Below, one piece after another: positions 25,376 to 33,487 of a stretch of 64,000 nt of DNA (position 1 is the first letter of the stretch; each line of letters begins with the position of its first letter). Under the pieces are notes generated by a model. That model was not told the DNA's origin. It was given only the letters and a program-made list of their open reading frames with translations, and made no database searches. This stretch comes from Falsiroseomonas ponticola (GTDB taxonomy: Bacteria > Pseudomonadota > Alphaproteobacteria > Acetobacterales > Acetobacteraceae), in assembly GCF_016805305.1 (NCBI RefSeq), contig NZ_JAERQN010000018.1, positions 1 through 64,000 of the forward strand, in the 5' to 3' direction. The position numbers were made by a program, and so were the translations under genes.

Positions 25376-27940
25376 GTGTCCGACACATCAGCCCCGCAGC
25401 CCCGCCGCACGCGCCGCTGGCCCTGGGTGGTGCTGGGCGTCGTCGTCGCCATCCCCGTGGTGGCGGCCGGCGCGGCCTATGTCTTCCTGGACCCCGAGAA
25501 GCTCCGCCCCCGCCTGGTCGCCGCCGTGGAGCAGGCGACGGGACGGCGCTTCGAACTCGGCGAGATGCGCCTCGCTTTGTCGCTGGTGCCGACGGTCGAG
25601 CTGCGCGACATCACGCTGGCCAACCCGGAAGGCTTCAGCCGCCCCGCCATGCTGACCGCGAAGCGCGTGGAGGTGCAGGCCGCCCTGCTGCCGCTGCTGT
25701 CCCGCCGGGTCGAGGTTGCGCGGGTCGTGGTGGAAGAACCCGACCTGCTGCTGGAAACGCGCGCCGATGGCGCCAGCAACTGGCTCTTCGCCCGCCCGGC
25801 GGCGCCCGGCGCGCCCTCCGCGCCCGCCACCCCCGCCGCGCCCGCGCAGCCCCTGCAACTCGCCATCGATTCGCTGCGGCTGGAACGCGGCACCATCGCC
25901 TGGCGGGATGCCCGCCCCGGCGGCCGCAGCGAAACCCTCGCCCTGGCGCGGATCGAAGCCGCCGCCCCTGCCGCCGGGCCGCTGCGGGCGGAGGGCGATG
26001 TCGCGCTGCGCGGCCAGGCCGTCTCCCTGGCCCTCCAGGGCGGCCGCCTCTCGGCCCTGGGCGCGGCGGAGCCCTGGCCCGTCGATCTCCGCCTGGCCAG
26101 CCTGGGGGCGGAGGTCGCGCTGCGCGGCACGCTGGCCGCCGGCCAGGCCTGGACGGCGCAGGTCACGGCGCGCGCCGCGGATCTGACGCGCCTCGCGCCG
26201 CTGGTGCCGGACGTGCCGCTGCCGCCCCTGCGCGACGTGGCGCTGGCCGCCGCCGCCACCGGCACGGGCGGGGCGCTCGCCACCCTCTCGGGCCTCGATC
26301 TCCGCATCGGCGAATCGGACCTCTCCACGCTCCGCCCCGGGCTGCGCCTCGCCAGCGCGACGCTCACCGCCGAACGGCCTGACGCGCCGCTGGCGCTGCA
26401 GGCGGAGGCGCGGCTGGCCGACCAGCCGCTGCGCCTCTCCGGCCGCCTCGGCACCCCCGCCCAGCTCGCCGGCCAGGCGCCGGGCCCGCTGCCGGTCGAT
26501 ATCCGGCTGGAGACGGCCGGCGCCGCCGCGACGCTCGCCGGCCGCATCGCCGATCCGCGCGCGCTGTCCGGCGTGGACCTCGCCATCACGGCGGAGGCCG
26601 CGGACCTCGCCACCCTCTCGCCCCTCGCCGGCACGGCCCTGCCGCCGATCCGGCAGGTCAGGCTCTCCACCCGCCTGGCGGAGCGCACCCCGGGCTTCGC
26701 CGGCGGCGCGCATCTGCGCGACCTCCGCCTCGCCTCCTCCGCCGGGGAAGCCACGGGCGAACTGACCCTGGTGGTGGGGGAACGCCCCGGCATCACCGGC
26801 CGCCTGGCCTCGCCGCGCCTCGACCTCGATGCGCTGCGCGCCGCCACCGCCGCCGCGCCCGCCCCCGCCGCCGCGCCAGCCGCCCCCGCGGCGCCGGCCG
26901 CGCCCGCCGACGGCCGCCTCATCCCCGACATCGCCCTGCCGCTGGCGGCGCTGCGGGTGATGGATGCCGAGCTGCGGCTGGAGATCGCCGCCCTGACGCT
27001 GAACGGCCAGGAATGGCGGCAGGTGGTCGCGCCGGTGAAGATCGATGCCGGGCGCGGCGGCCTTTCGCCGCTGACGGCGCAGACGCCGGCCGGCCCGCTC
27101 TCCCTCGACCTCACCGCCGATGCGCGGGCGGAGGTGCCGGCGCTGCGCCTCGTCGCCCGCTCCCCGGGCCTCGACCTCACGGCGCTGCAGGCCATGGCGG
27201 GGCAGCCCAACCGCCTGTCCGGCCGGGCGGAGTTGGATGCCGATCTGCGCGGCCAGGGCATGCGGCTGCGCCAGGTCGCCGCCACGCTCTCCGGCCATCT
27301 GGGCCTGGCCATGCTGGGCGGCCATGCGGAGCCCGCTTTGGTGCAGCCCGTCCAGGCGGCGCTGCGCGAACGCGTGCCCGTGCTGCCGCCGCTGCCGAAC
27401 CGCCTGCCGATCGAATGCATCGCCATCCGCGCCGATGCGGAAGGCGGCGTCGCGCGGCTTTCGACCCTGCTGCTGGACAGCCCGGCCGCTAAGGTCGCCG
27501 GCACGGGCAGCATCAACCTCGGCGATGAATCGCTGAGCCTGCGCATGCTGCACGATGTCCGCGCCGCGGGGGCGGAGGTGCGGGTCTCCGCCGATCTCGG
27601 CGGCACCCTGGCCAGCCCCGCCTATCGTGGCGTGCGGGCGGAGAACCTGGCCGCCGTGCTCGGCAACCTGGCCGGGCAGGTGGGGGGCGACCTCGGCGCC
27701 GTGCTGGGCGCGCTGGCGCCGCGCGGCAACAACGCCGCCCGCCCGGCGCCCCTGCCGGATTGCGGCCCGGCGCTGACCGCGGCGCGCGGCGGGCGGGAAG
27801 GGCAGGTCCCCGCCGCCCGCCCCGCACCCCAGGCCGCACCCCAGGCCGCCCCTCCGGCGGCGGCCCCGCAGGCCGCGCCGGAACGCCGCCCGGGCATCCC
27901 CCAGCCCGCCGACCTGCTGCGCGGCCTGCTCGGGCGCTGA
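25376..27940 (+). CDS. AsmA-family inner-membrane-anchored protein
   Basis: AsmA-like proteins are bridge-like lipid-transfer proteins anchored in the inner membrane and reaching through the periplasm (family knowledge). The 854-residue protein has a single N-terminal helix at about residues 15-37 and FLDPEKLRPRLVAAVEQATG, the AsmA start motif. A long beta-rich body and a C-terminal AsmA_2-like region (CIAIRADAEGGVARLSTLLLD) follow. Ala/Pro runs occur near 500-515 and after 780. The GTG at 25376 follows GGGAG; a TTG start at 25346 is less likely. It converges with the binding-protein gene 16 bases away. Confidence 0.88.
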   Translation: MSDTSAPQPRRTRRWPWVVLGVVVAIPVVAAGAAYVFLDPEKLRPRLVAAVEQATGRRFELGEMRLALSLVPTVELRDITLANPEGFSRPAMLTAKRVEVQAALLPLLSRRVEVARVVVEEPDLLLETRADGASNWLFARPAAPGAPSAPATPAAPAQPLQLAIDSLRLERGTIAWRDARPGGRSETLALARIEAAAPAAGPLRAEGDVALRGQAVSLALQGGRLSALGAAEPWPVDLRLASLGAEVALRGTLAAGQAWTAQVTARAADLTRLAPLVPDVPLPPLRDVALAAAATGTGGALATLSGLDLRIGESDLSTLRPGLRLASATLTAERPDAPLALQAEARLADQPLRLSGRLGTPAQLAGQAPGPLPVDIRLETAGAAATLAGRIADPRALSGVDLAITAEAADLATLSPLAGTALPPIRQVRLSTRLAERTPGFAGGAHLRDLRLASSAGEATGELTLVVGERPGITGRLASPRLDLDALRAATAAAPAPAAAPAAPAAPAAPADGRLIPDIALPLAALRVMDAELRLEIAALTLNGQEWRQVVAPVKIDAGRGGLSPLTAQTPAGPLSLDLTADARAEVPALRLVARSPGLDLTALQAMAGQPNRLSGRAELDADLRGQGMRLRQVAATLSGHLGLAMLGGHAEPALVQPVQAALRERVPVLPPLPNRLPIECIAIRADAEGGVARLSTLLLDSPAAKVAGTGSINLGDESLSLRMLHDVRAAGAEVRVSADLGGTLASPAYRGVRAENLAAVLGNLAGQVGGDLGAVLGALAPRGNNAARPAPLPDCGPALTAARGGREGQVPAARPAPQAAPQAAPPAAAPQAAPERRPGIPQPADLLRGLLGR

Positions 27941-27956
27941 GGCGCCCGGCGGAGCC

Positions 27957-29018
27957 TCAGCGCAGCGGCGGCGAGAACATCAGCCCGCCCTGGTCCCACA
28001 GCCGGTTGAGGCCGCGCGCCAGGCCATAGGGCGCGGCATTCCGCTCCCACACCTCCCCGTAATGGCCGACGGCCTTGATGGCATTCGCCGCCCAGCGCCG
28101 GTCGAGCCCCATGGTCGGCCCGATATCGCCCGCCCCCAGCAGGCGCCGCACGTCGGAGGAAGGGGAGGGCCCGGGATTGTCCACCGTGGCCGCCGTCACG
28201 CCCTGCTGCTCCGCCCACACCAGCGCGAATTGCGTCCAGCGCACGATGTCCAGCCACTGGTCGTCGCCCTTGCGGATCCAGGCGCCGAGCGGCTCCATGG
28301 TGATGTTCTCGGGCAGCAGCAGGAAGTCGTCGGGATTGGCCTGCGTCATGCGGAAGCCCGACAGCCCGGTCATGTCCCGCGTGTAGACGTCGCAGCGCCC
28401 GGACAGGAAGGCGCGGATGATCTCGTTCGGATCGTCGATCAGGATGGGCTGGAAGGAAAGCCGGTTGGCCCGGAACCATTCCTGCAGGATCACCTCCGTC
28501 GTCGATCCCGGCGGCACGCAGATGGTCGCGCCATCCAGCTGCGCCAGCCGCGTGACGCCAAGCGAGCGGCGCACCAGGAAGCCCTGGCCGCTGTAGTAGT
28601 TGGCCGCGGCGAAGACGAGGCCGAGCTGCGTCTCCCGCGTCGTCGTCCAGGTCGTGCTGCCATAGAGCACGTCGATGTCGCCGCTCTGCACCGCCGGGAA
28701 GCGCGTCATCCCCGTGACGGGGCGGATCACCGCCTTCTCCGCATCGCCGAAGATGGCGGCGGCCAGCGCCCGGCAGGAATCGACATCCATGCCCCGCCAC
28801 ACCCCGCGGCTGTCCGGCAGGGAGAAGGGCGGGTTGTTGGACTGCACGCCGCAGACCACCTGGCCGCGGGCGCGGATGGCGGCCAGGGTCGGGGAGCCCG
28901 GCGCCTGCGCGACCGCGGGGAGCACGGCGCCGGCGCCCATCACCAGGCCGAGCGCCGCCGCCGCGGCGCAGCGCCCTGCCAGGCGGCGGATCGCCGCCCG
29001 CGCTTGGACCATCATCAT
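27957..29018 (-). CDS. Polar amino-acid ABC transporter binding protein (AapJ/BztA-like), orphan
   Basis: This is a 353-residue periplasmic binding protein of the general L-amino-acid type. The signal peptide ends at about residue 38 (LPAVAQA). IRARGQVVCGVQSNNPPFS, GMDVDSCRALAAAIFGD and WGPYGEVW-like GHYGEVWERN follow the AapJ pattern. AAGGAG stands 7 bases before the ATG. The usual aapQMP membrane and ATPase genes are absent on both sides, so the protein must work with a carrier elsewhere or as a sensor. Confidence 0.9.
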   Translation of the reverse strand: MMMVQARAAIRRLAGRCAAAAALGLVMGAGAVLPAVAQAPGSPTLAAIRARGQVVCGVQSNNPPFSLPDSRGVWRGMDVDSCRALAAAIFGDAEKAVIRPVTGMTRFPAVQSGDIDVLYGSTTWTTTRETQLGLVFAAANYYSGQGFLVRRSLGVTRLAQLDGATICVPPGSTTEVILQEWFRANRLSFQPILIDDPNEIIRAFLSGRCDVYTRDMTGLSGFRMTQANPDDFLLLPENITMEPLGAWIRKGDDQWLDIVRWTQFALVWAEQQGVTAATVDNPGPSPSSDVRRLLGAGDIGPTMGLDRRWAANAIKAVGHYGEVWERNAAPYGLARGLNRLWDQGGLMFSPPLR

Positions 29019-29189
29019 GCGAAAACTCCTTCCGCGGTGGGGCTTCAGCCTAGGCCCCGGCGCCGCGGCGCTGGAACACCCGCCCCGTCGCGTCCATCTG
29101 ATGGAAAGGCCGGCGCCCGCCCGCCCGCCGGGCGCTTGCCTGGCGGCAGCGCGCTGCGATAACCGGCTGCGAATCGGGAGAATGGAACG

Positions 29190-29885
29190 ATGGACCTTGG
29201 CCGAGTCCTCGGCGCCCTGCTCGGCGGCGCCGCCGCGCCCCCGCGCCGCCGGCGCCGCGCCGCGCCATCGCCCTTCGGCGGGGCCGGCCGCGGCACCTCC
29301 AACCAGCTGGGCCGCATCCTGGGCACCGCCGCCGCCACGGCGATCGAGGCCATGATCCGCAACAGCCAGCGCGCGCCGGACCCCGCCCCGCGAGAGGCCG
29401 CCCGCCCGGCGCCCCGGCCGGTGCGGGACGTGCAGGGCCCCTGGTCCGCCCCCGCCGAGCCCCGCCGCATGCCCAGCACCGGCGCCTCCCCCTGGAACCG
29501 CCCGGCCCCCGCGCCAGAGCCCGAGGGCCCCGGCGCCGAGGATGCGGAGAGCCTGCTCCTCATCCGCGCCATGATCGCCGCCGCCAAGGCCGATGGCACG
29601 GTGGACGCCACCGAACGCCGCGCCATCGCCGCCCAGCTGGACGCCGCCGGGCTGGAGGCGGATGACCGTGACTTCGTCCTGGCCGATTTCGACCGGCCCC
29701 TGGCGCCGGAGGCCTTGGCGAAGGAGGCGACGGACCCGATGCTCCGCGCCCGCCTCTACGCCGCCGCCGTGGCCGCGATGGGGGAGGTGACGGCGCCGGA
29801 GCGGGACTGGCTCGACCGCCTGGCCCGCGCCATGAAGCTGGACCGCGCCGCCGCCGCGGCGATCGAGGAGAGGTTGCAGGGATGA
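29190..29885 (+). CDS. TerB-like (DUF533) protein
   Basis: This is a 231-residue protein with an N-terminal Ala/Arg/Pro-rich low-complexity half and a C-terminal helical domain. The latter spans about residues 120-230 and includes LLLIRAMIAAAKADGTVDATERRAI. That resembles the TerB/DUF533 fold of YebE-type proteins, whose acidic pocket may bind metal. Residues DGTVDATE match its first metal-site region. It overlaps the acyl-CoA dehydrogenase gene by 4 bases (ATGA). The molecular role is not known. Confidence 0.78.
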   Translation: MDLGRVLGALLGGAAAPPRRRRRAAPSPFGGAGRGTSNQLGRILGTAAATAIEAMIRNSQRAPDPAPREAARPAPRPVRDVQGPWSAPAEPRRMPSTGASPWNRPAPAPEPEGPGAEDAESLLLIRAMIAAAKADGTVDATERRAIAAQLDAAGLEADDRDFVLADFDRPLAPEALAKEATDPMLRARLYAAAVAAMGEVTAPERDWLDRLARAMKLDRAAAAAIEERLQG

Positions 29886-31120
29886 GCGCCGACGGTCTGA
29901 CGAAGGAACAGGCAGCGCTGCGCGACCGCGCCCGCGAACTGGCGAAGGAGGCCGCCGCCCAGGCCGCCGACACCGACCGCAGCGGCCAATACCCCTGGCC
30001 GATGGTCCGCAGGATGACCGAGGCCGGCTTCATGGGCCTGACCATCCCGCGCGAATGGGGCGGGCCGGGCGGCTCCGTGATGGACGCGGTGCTGGTGGTG
30101 GAGGAATTCGCCAAGGCCTGCGCCGTCTGCGGCCGCATCGCGGTGGAGGCGAATATGGGCGCCGTCGGCGCCATCATGGCCTATGGCACCCCGGCGCAGC
30201 GCAAGCTCGCCGCCGGCATCGTGCTGGCCGGCGACAAGCCCGCCATCTGCATCACGGAACCCGAGGCAGGCTCCGCCGCGACGGAGATGGCGACGACGGC
30301 CGTGAAGCGCGGCGACCGCTGGATCATCAACGGCGCCAAGACCTGGATCACCGGCGGCGGCGTCTCCCGCCTCCACCTCATCTTCGCCCGCGTCATCGAG
30401 GAGGGCGAGTTCAAGGGCATCGGCGGCTTCATCGTCGTCCGCAACGGGGAAGGCGATCCCGCCGGCCTCGTCGTGAAGCGCCGCATCCCCTCCCTCGGCC
30501 TCTGCGGCATGCCGGAGGCGGAGCTGGAGTTCCGGGACCTCGAGGTCGCGGACGAGATGGTGCTGCGCGCGCCCGGCGGCTGGCAGCGCGGCTTCGGCCG
30601 GCTGATCGATGCCTATAACGGCCAGCGCGTCGGCGCGGCCACGGTGGCGCTGGGCCTGGCCGCCGGGGCGCATGACCATGCGCTCGCCCGCGCCGGCGCC
30701 CGCCGCCAGTTCGGCCGCCCCATCGCGGAATTCCAGGGCCTGGGCTGGATGCTGGCCGACATGTCGATCGAGCTGGAAGCCGCCCGCGCCCTGATCCACC
30801 GCGCCGCCCGCAGCGCCGGCCCCGCCGGCTTCCCCGACCGCCTCGCCGCCGCCCAGGCCAAGGTTTTTGCCAGTGAGATGGCGATCAGGGTCACGAACAG
30901 CGCGCTGCAGGTCTGGGGCGCCGCCGGCTATTCCAGGGACAACCCGATGGAGCGCTACCTGCGCGACGCCCGCATGTTCGCCATCGCCGGCGGCACGGCG
31001 CAGGTGCTGCGCAACCAGGTCGCCGAGCAGATCCTCGGCCGCAAGCTGCCGCAGACCCGCGACGGCTGGCTGAAGCTGATCGCGCAGGAACAGTCGGCGG
31101 GCAAGCTGGCGGCGGATTGA
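29882..31120 (+). CDS. Acyl-CoA dehydrogenase family flavoenzyme
   Basis: These FAD enzymes oxidise acyl-CoA thioesters at the alpha-beta bond. The 412-residue protein shows the N-terminal helical domain, CITEPEAGSAATEM and TWITGGGVSRLH in the middle domain, and ARRQFGRPIAEFQGL plus VWGAAGYSRDNPMERYLRDA in the C-terminal domain. The motif that often holds the catalytic Glu near the end reads AIAGGTAQV, without Glu. The base must therefore lie elsewhere, as in isovaleryl-CoA-type enzymes, or be missing. The substrate is not assignable. It is coupled to the TerB-like gene by ATGA. Confidence 0.9.
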   Translation: MSADGLTKEQAALRDRARELAKEAAAQAADTDRSGQYPWPMVRRMTEAGFMGLTIPREWGGPGGSVMDAVLVVEEFAKACAVCGRIAVEANMGAVGAIMAYGTPAQRKLAAGIVLAGDKPAICITEPEAGSAATEMATTAVKRGDRWIINGAKTWITGGGVSRLHLIFARVIEEGEFKGIGGFIVVRNGEGDPAGLVVKRRIPSLGLCGMPEAELEFRDLEVADEMVLRAPGGWQRGFGRLIDAYNGQRVGAATVALGLAAGAHDHALARAGARRQFGRPIAEFQGLGWMLADMSIELEAARALIHRAARSAGPAGFPDRLAAAQAKVFASEMAIRVTNSALQVWGAAGYSRDNPMERYLRDARMFAIAGGTAQVLRNQVAEQILGRKLPQTRDGWLKLIAQEQSAGKLAAD

Positions 31121-31131
31121 GCCCCGCCAGG

Positions 31132-31160
31132 TTGACAGTCCGGCCTCCGCCACCTATCCC
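31132..31160 (+). promoter_or_regulatory. Promoter of rpmJ
   Basis: TTGACA (31132-31137), a 17-base spacer and TATCCC (31155-31160) form a strong sigma-70-type promoter. It lies 12 bases after the dehydrogenase stop, and the predicted transcript starts about 20 bases before the rpmJ ATG. Confidence 0.7.
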
Positions 31161-31185
31161 GCCGCACCCCACCAGGACCACGACC

Positions 31186-31311
31186 ATGAAGATCCGCAAC
31201 AGCCTCAAGACCGCCAAGACCCGCGACAAGAACTGCTTCCTGGTTCGCCGCAAGGGCCGCGTCTACGTGCTGAACAAGAAGAACCCGCGCCTGAAGGCCC
31301 GCCAGGGCTGA
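31186..31311 (+). CDS. rpmJ: 50S ribosomal protein L36, zinc-free type
   Basis: L36 is the smallest large-subunit protein. This 41-residue copy starts MKIRNSLKTAKTRDKNCF and ends KKNPRLKARQG. Only one cysteine (Cys17) remains of the zinc ligands of the classical form, so it is the zinc-independent variant common in alphaproteobacteria. It lies about 17 kb from the spc-alpha block, where rpmJ stands next to secY or adk in many bacteria. It has its own promoter. Confidence 0.95.
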   Translation: MKIRNSLKTAKTRDKNCFLVRRKGRVYVLNKKNPRLKARQG

Positions 31312-31321
31312 GGCTGCGCGC

Positions 31322-31341
31322 CCCGGGCCTTCGCGCCCGGG
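31322..31341 (+). terminator. Probable terminator after rpmJ
   Basis: A 7-base stem CCCGGGC / GCCCGGG with a CTTCGC loop starts 11 bases after the rpmJ stop. It is followed by ATGCTTTCGT, with only a weak T run. The position supports a terminator role; efficiency is uncertain. Confidence 0.55.
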
Positions 31342-31368
31342 ATGCTTTCGTGGGGTTCTGAACGCCGC

Positions 31369-31502
31369 GCCGGGGCAACCCGGCGCGGCTTTCCGTTGTC
31401 CGCTGGGCCGGGGCAACCCGGCGCGGCATTCCGTTGTCCGCGGGGCCGGGGCAACCCGGCGCGGCTTTCCGTTGTCCACGGGGCCGGGGCAACCCGGCGC
31501 GG
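31369..31502 (+). repeat. 38-base tandem repeat with GCAA-capped hairpins
   Basis: Units begin at 31369, 31407, 31445 and 31483 with an exact 38-base period; the fourth is identical for 20 bases and then decays. Every unit contains the perfect hairpin GCCGGG-GCAA-CCCGGC followed by GCGG and a TTCCGTTGTCC tail. The array lies in the convergent gap between rpmJ and the minus-strand secreted-protein gene. No reading frame is supported across it. Confidence 0.9.
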
Positions 31503-31529
31503 TCTTCGGTGCCGTCCCGGGCCGGGCCG

Positions 31530-31904
31530 TCAGCGCGGAACCAGCCGTTCCGTGCCCAGCCCGCCCTCGCGCCCGGCCGTCCAGATGCCCTGCATCGAAC
31601 CGTCCGGCCCGATCTCGTACAGCACCGTGCCCAGCGTGCCGCCCTGGGTATAGGCCACGGCCAGCGTCTTGCCGTTGGACACGCCGACGCCGTTGATCGT
31701 CTCCCCGGCCACGCGCCAGGACAGGCGCCAGGTCTGCGGCCCCGTGGGCGTGAACTGCACCGCGCCGGTGTAGCGGCTGCCATCGCCGCCCATGCCCTCC
31801 ACGGCATAGAAGCCGGCCCGCTGCGCCGCCGCCGGAGTGCCCAGCACCGCCGTCCCGGCCACGCCGAGCACCAGCGCCGCCGCGGCCGTCATCATGCGTC
31901 CCAT
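31530..31904 (-). CDS. Small secreted protein, paralogue of 43123-43548
   Basis: This is a 124-residue protein with a signal peptide (residues 1-27, LVLGVAGTAVLGTPAAAQ). The mature domain has QRAGFYAVEGMGGDGSRYTG, LSWRVAGETINGVGVSNGK, LAVAYTQGG and IGPDGSMQGIW. It shares this framework with the protein at 43123-43548, including the QRAG start and the final RLVPR. AGGAGG lies 6 bases before the ATG at 31904. I do not recognise a named family. The repeated G-x-Y-x-G pattern suggests a small beta-barrel or beta-sandwich in the periplasm. Confidence 0.75.
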   Translation of the reverse strand: MGRMMTAAAALVLGVAGTAVLGTPAAAQRAGFYAVEGMGGDGSRYTGAVQFTPTGPQTWRLSWRVAGETINGVGVSNGKTLAVAYTQGGTLGTVLYEIGPDGSMQGIWTAGREGGLGTERLVPR

Positions 31905-32056
31905 CCTGATCCTCCTGTTCCTGGGTGGTGGCATCCTCATCGCATCAACCCGGTTACGCAGAGGTAAGGGACGCATGCGCGCCAGCTTGCCGCAAGCCGC
32001 CGGCACCGCCATCTTCCTGCCAACCAGAAGACCCCCAACCGGACACCGAGGTCGCC

Positions 32057-33487
32057 ATGATCGCGCTGCCGCCGCCCAAAGCCGGCATCCTCGCCCGGCG
32101 GGATGAGATCATCGCCGCGCTCCGCGCCCTGGTGCCCGGCGAAGGCGTCATCGGCGACGAGACCCGCCTCAAGCCCTATGAGACCGACGGCCTCTCCGCC
32201 TATCGCCAGCCGCCGCTGGCCGTGGTGCTGCCGACGACGACGGAGCAGGTGGCGGCCGTGATGCGCTACTGCCACCAGCAGGGCATCCGCGTGGTGCCCC
32301 GCGGCGCCGGCACCAGCCTCTCCGGCGGCGCGCTGCCGCTGGCGGATGCGGTGGTGATCGGCCTGATGCGCATGAACCGCATCCTGGAGATCGATTTCGA
32401 CGACCGGCTCGCGGTGGTGGAAGCCGGCGTCACCAACCTCGGCATCACCAAGGCGGTGGAGCATGAGGGCTTCTTCTACGCGCCCGATCCCTCCTCCCAG
32501 CTCGCCTGCATGATCGGCGGCAACGTCAACATGAACTCGGGCGGCGCTCATTGCCTGAAGTATGGCGTCACCGCCAACAACCTGCTGGGCCTGAAGCTCG
32601 TCACGCCGGAAGGCGAGATCGTGGAGGTCGGCGGCGACCACCTCGACACCGCGGGCTATGACTGGCTCGGCCTGATGACGGGCAGCGAGGGCATGCTCGG
32701 CATCGTCACCGAGGTCACCGTCCGCATCCTGCGCGGCCCCGAGGGGGCGCGGGCCATGCTCGCCGCCTTCAAGGGCACGGAGATCGCCGGCGCCGCCGTG
32801 GACGCCATCATCGGGTCCGGCATCATCCCCGTGGCGCTGGAATTCATGGACAAGCCCTGCATCCATGCCTGCGAGGCCTTCGCCCATGCCGGCTATCCGC
32901 TGGATGCGGAGGCGATGCTGATCATCGAGGTCGAGGGCAGCGTCGCCGAGCAGGATTTTCTCCTGGCCCGCATCAAGGAAATCTGCGCGCGCTTCGACCC
33001 CATCAGCCTGAAGGTCGCGACATCGGCGGAAGAATCGATGGCGATCTGGAAGGGGCGCAAGGGCGCCTTCGGCGCGGTCGGCCGCATCTCCCCCGACTAT
33101 CTCTGCATGGACGGCACCATCCCGACCGGGGAGCTTCCCTTCGTGCTCAAGCGGATCGGGGAGATGAGCACGCAATACGGCCTGCAGGTCGCCAACGTCT
33201 TCCACGCCGGGGACGGCAACCTCCATCCGCTGATCATGTTCGACGCCAACAACCCCGCCAGCTTCCGCGCCGCGGAGGATTTCGGCGCCGATATCCTGAA
33301 GCTCTGCGTGGAGGTCGGCGGCTGCCTGACCGGGGAGCATGGCGTGGGGGTGGAGAAGCGGGACCTCATGCCTGTCCAGTTCCAGCCGCATGAGCTGGCC
33401 CAGCAGCGCGCCATCAAGACCGCCTTCGACCCCGCCTGGCTGCTGAACCCGCACAAGGTCTTCCCGCTGGAAACCCTGCCCCAGTGA
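32057..33487 (+). CDS. glcD: Glycolate oxidase FAD subunit GlcD
   Basis: GlcD, with GlcE and GlcF, oxidises glycolate to glyoxylate and passes electrons to the respiratory chain. The 476-residue protein has the FAD-binding PCMH fold with VVPRGAGTSLSGGALPLAD near residues 82-100, ACMIGGNVNMNSGGAHCLKYG, and the C-terminal NVFHAGDGNLHPLI histidine motif. GLTGEHGVG-type sequence (CLTGEHGVGVEK) follows. Its stop overlaps the glcE GTG by 4 bases. A D-lactate or 2-hydroxyglutarate dehydrogenase is possible for the single protein, but the glcE/F context supports glycolate. Confidence 0.93.
   Translation: MIALPPPKAGILARRDEIIAALRALVPGEGVIGDETRLKPYETDGLSAYRQPPLAVVLPTTTEQVAAVMRYCHQQGIRVVPRGAGTSLSGGALPLADAVVIGLMRMNRILEIDFDDRLAVVEAGVTNLGITKAVEHEGFFYAPDPSSQLACMIGGNVNMNSGGAHCLKYGVTANNLLGLKLVTPEGEIVEVGGDHLDTAGYDWLGLMTGSEGMLGIVTEVTVRILRGPEGARAMLAAFKGTEIAGAAVDAIIGSGIIPVALEFMDKPCIHACEAFAHAGYPLDAEAMLIIEVEGSVAEQDFLLARIKEICARFDPISLKVATSAEESMAIWKGRKGAFGAVGRISPDYLCMDGTIPTGELPFVLKRIGEMSTQYGLQVANVFHAGDGNLHPLIMFDANNPASFRAAEDFGADILKLCVEVGGCLTGEHGVGVEKRDLMPVQFQPHELAQQRAIKTAFDPAWLLNPHKVFPLETLPQ

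Noticed and set aside
25388..27553. Long minus-strand frames opposite the AsmA gene
   Set aside because: They show Gly/Arg/Gln low complexity without domain signatures and mirror the codon positions of the AsmA frame.
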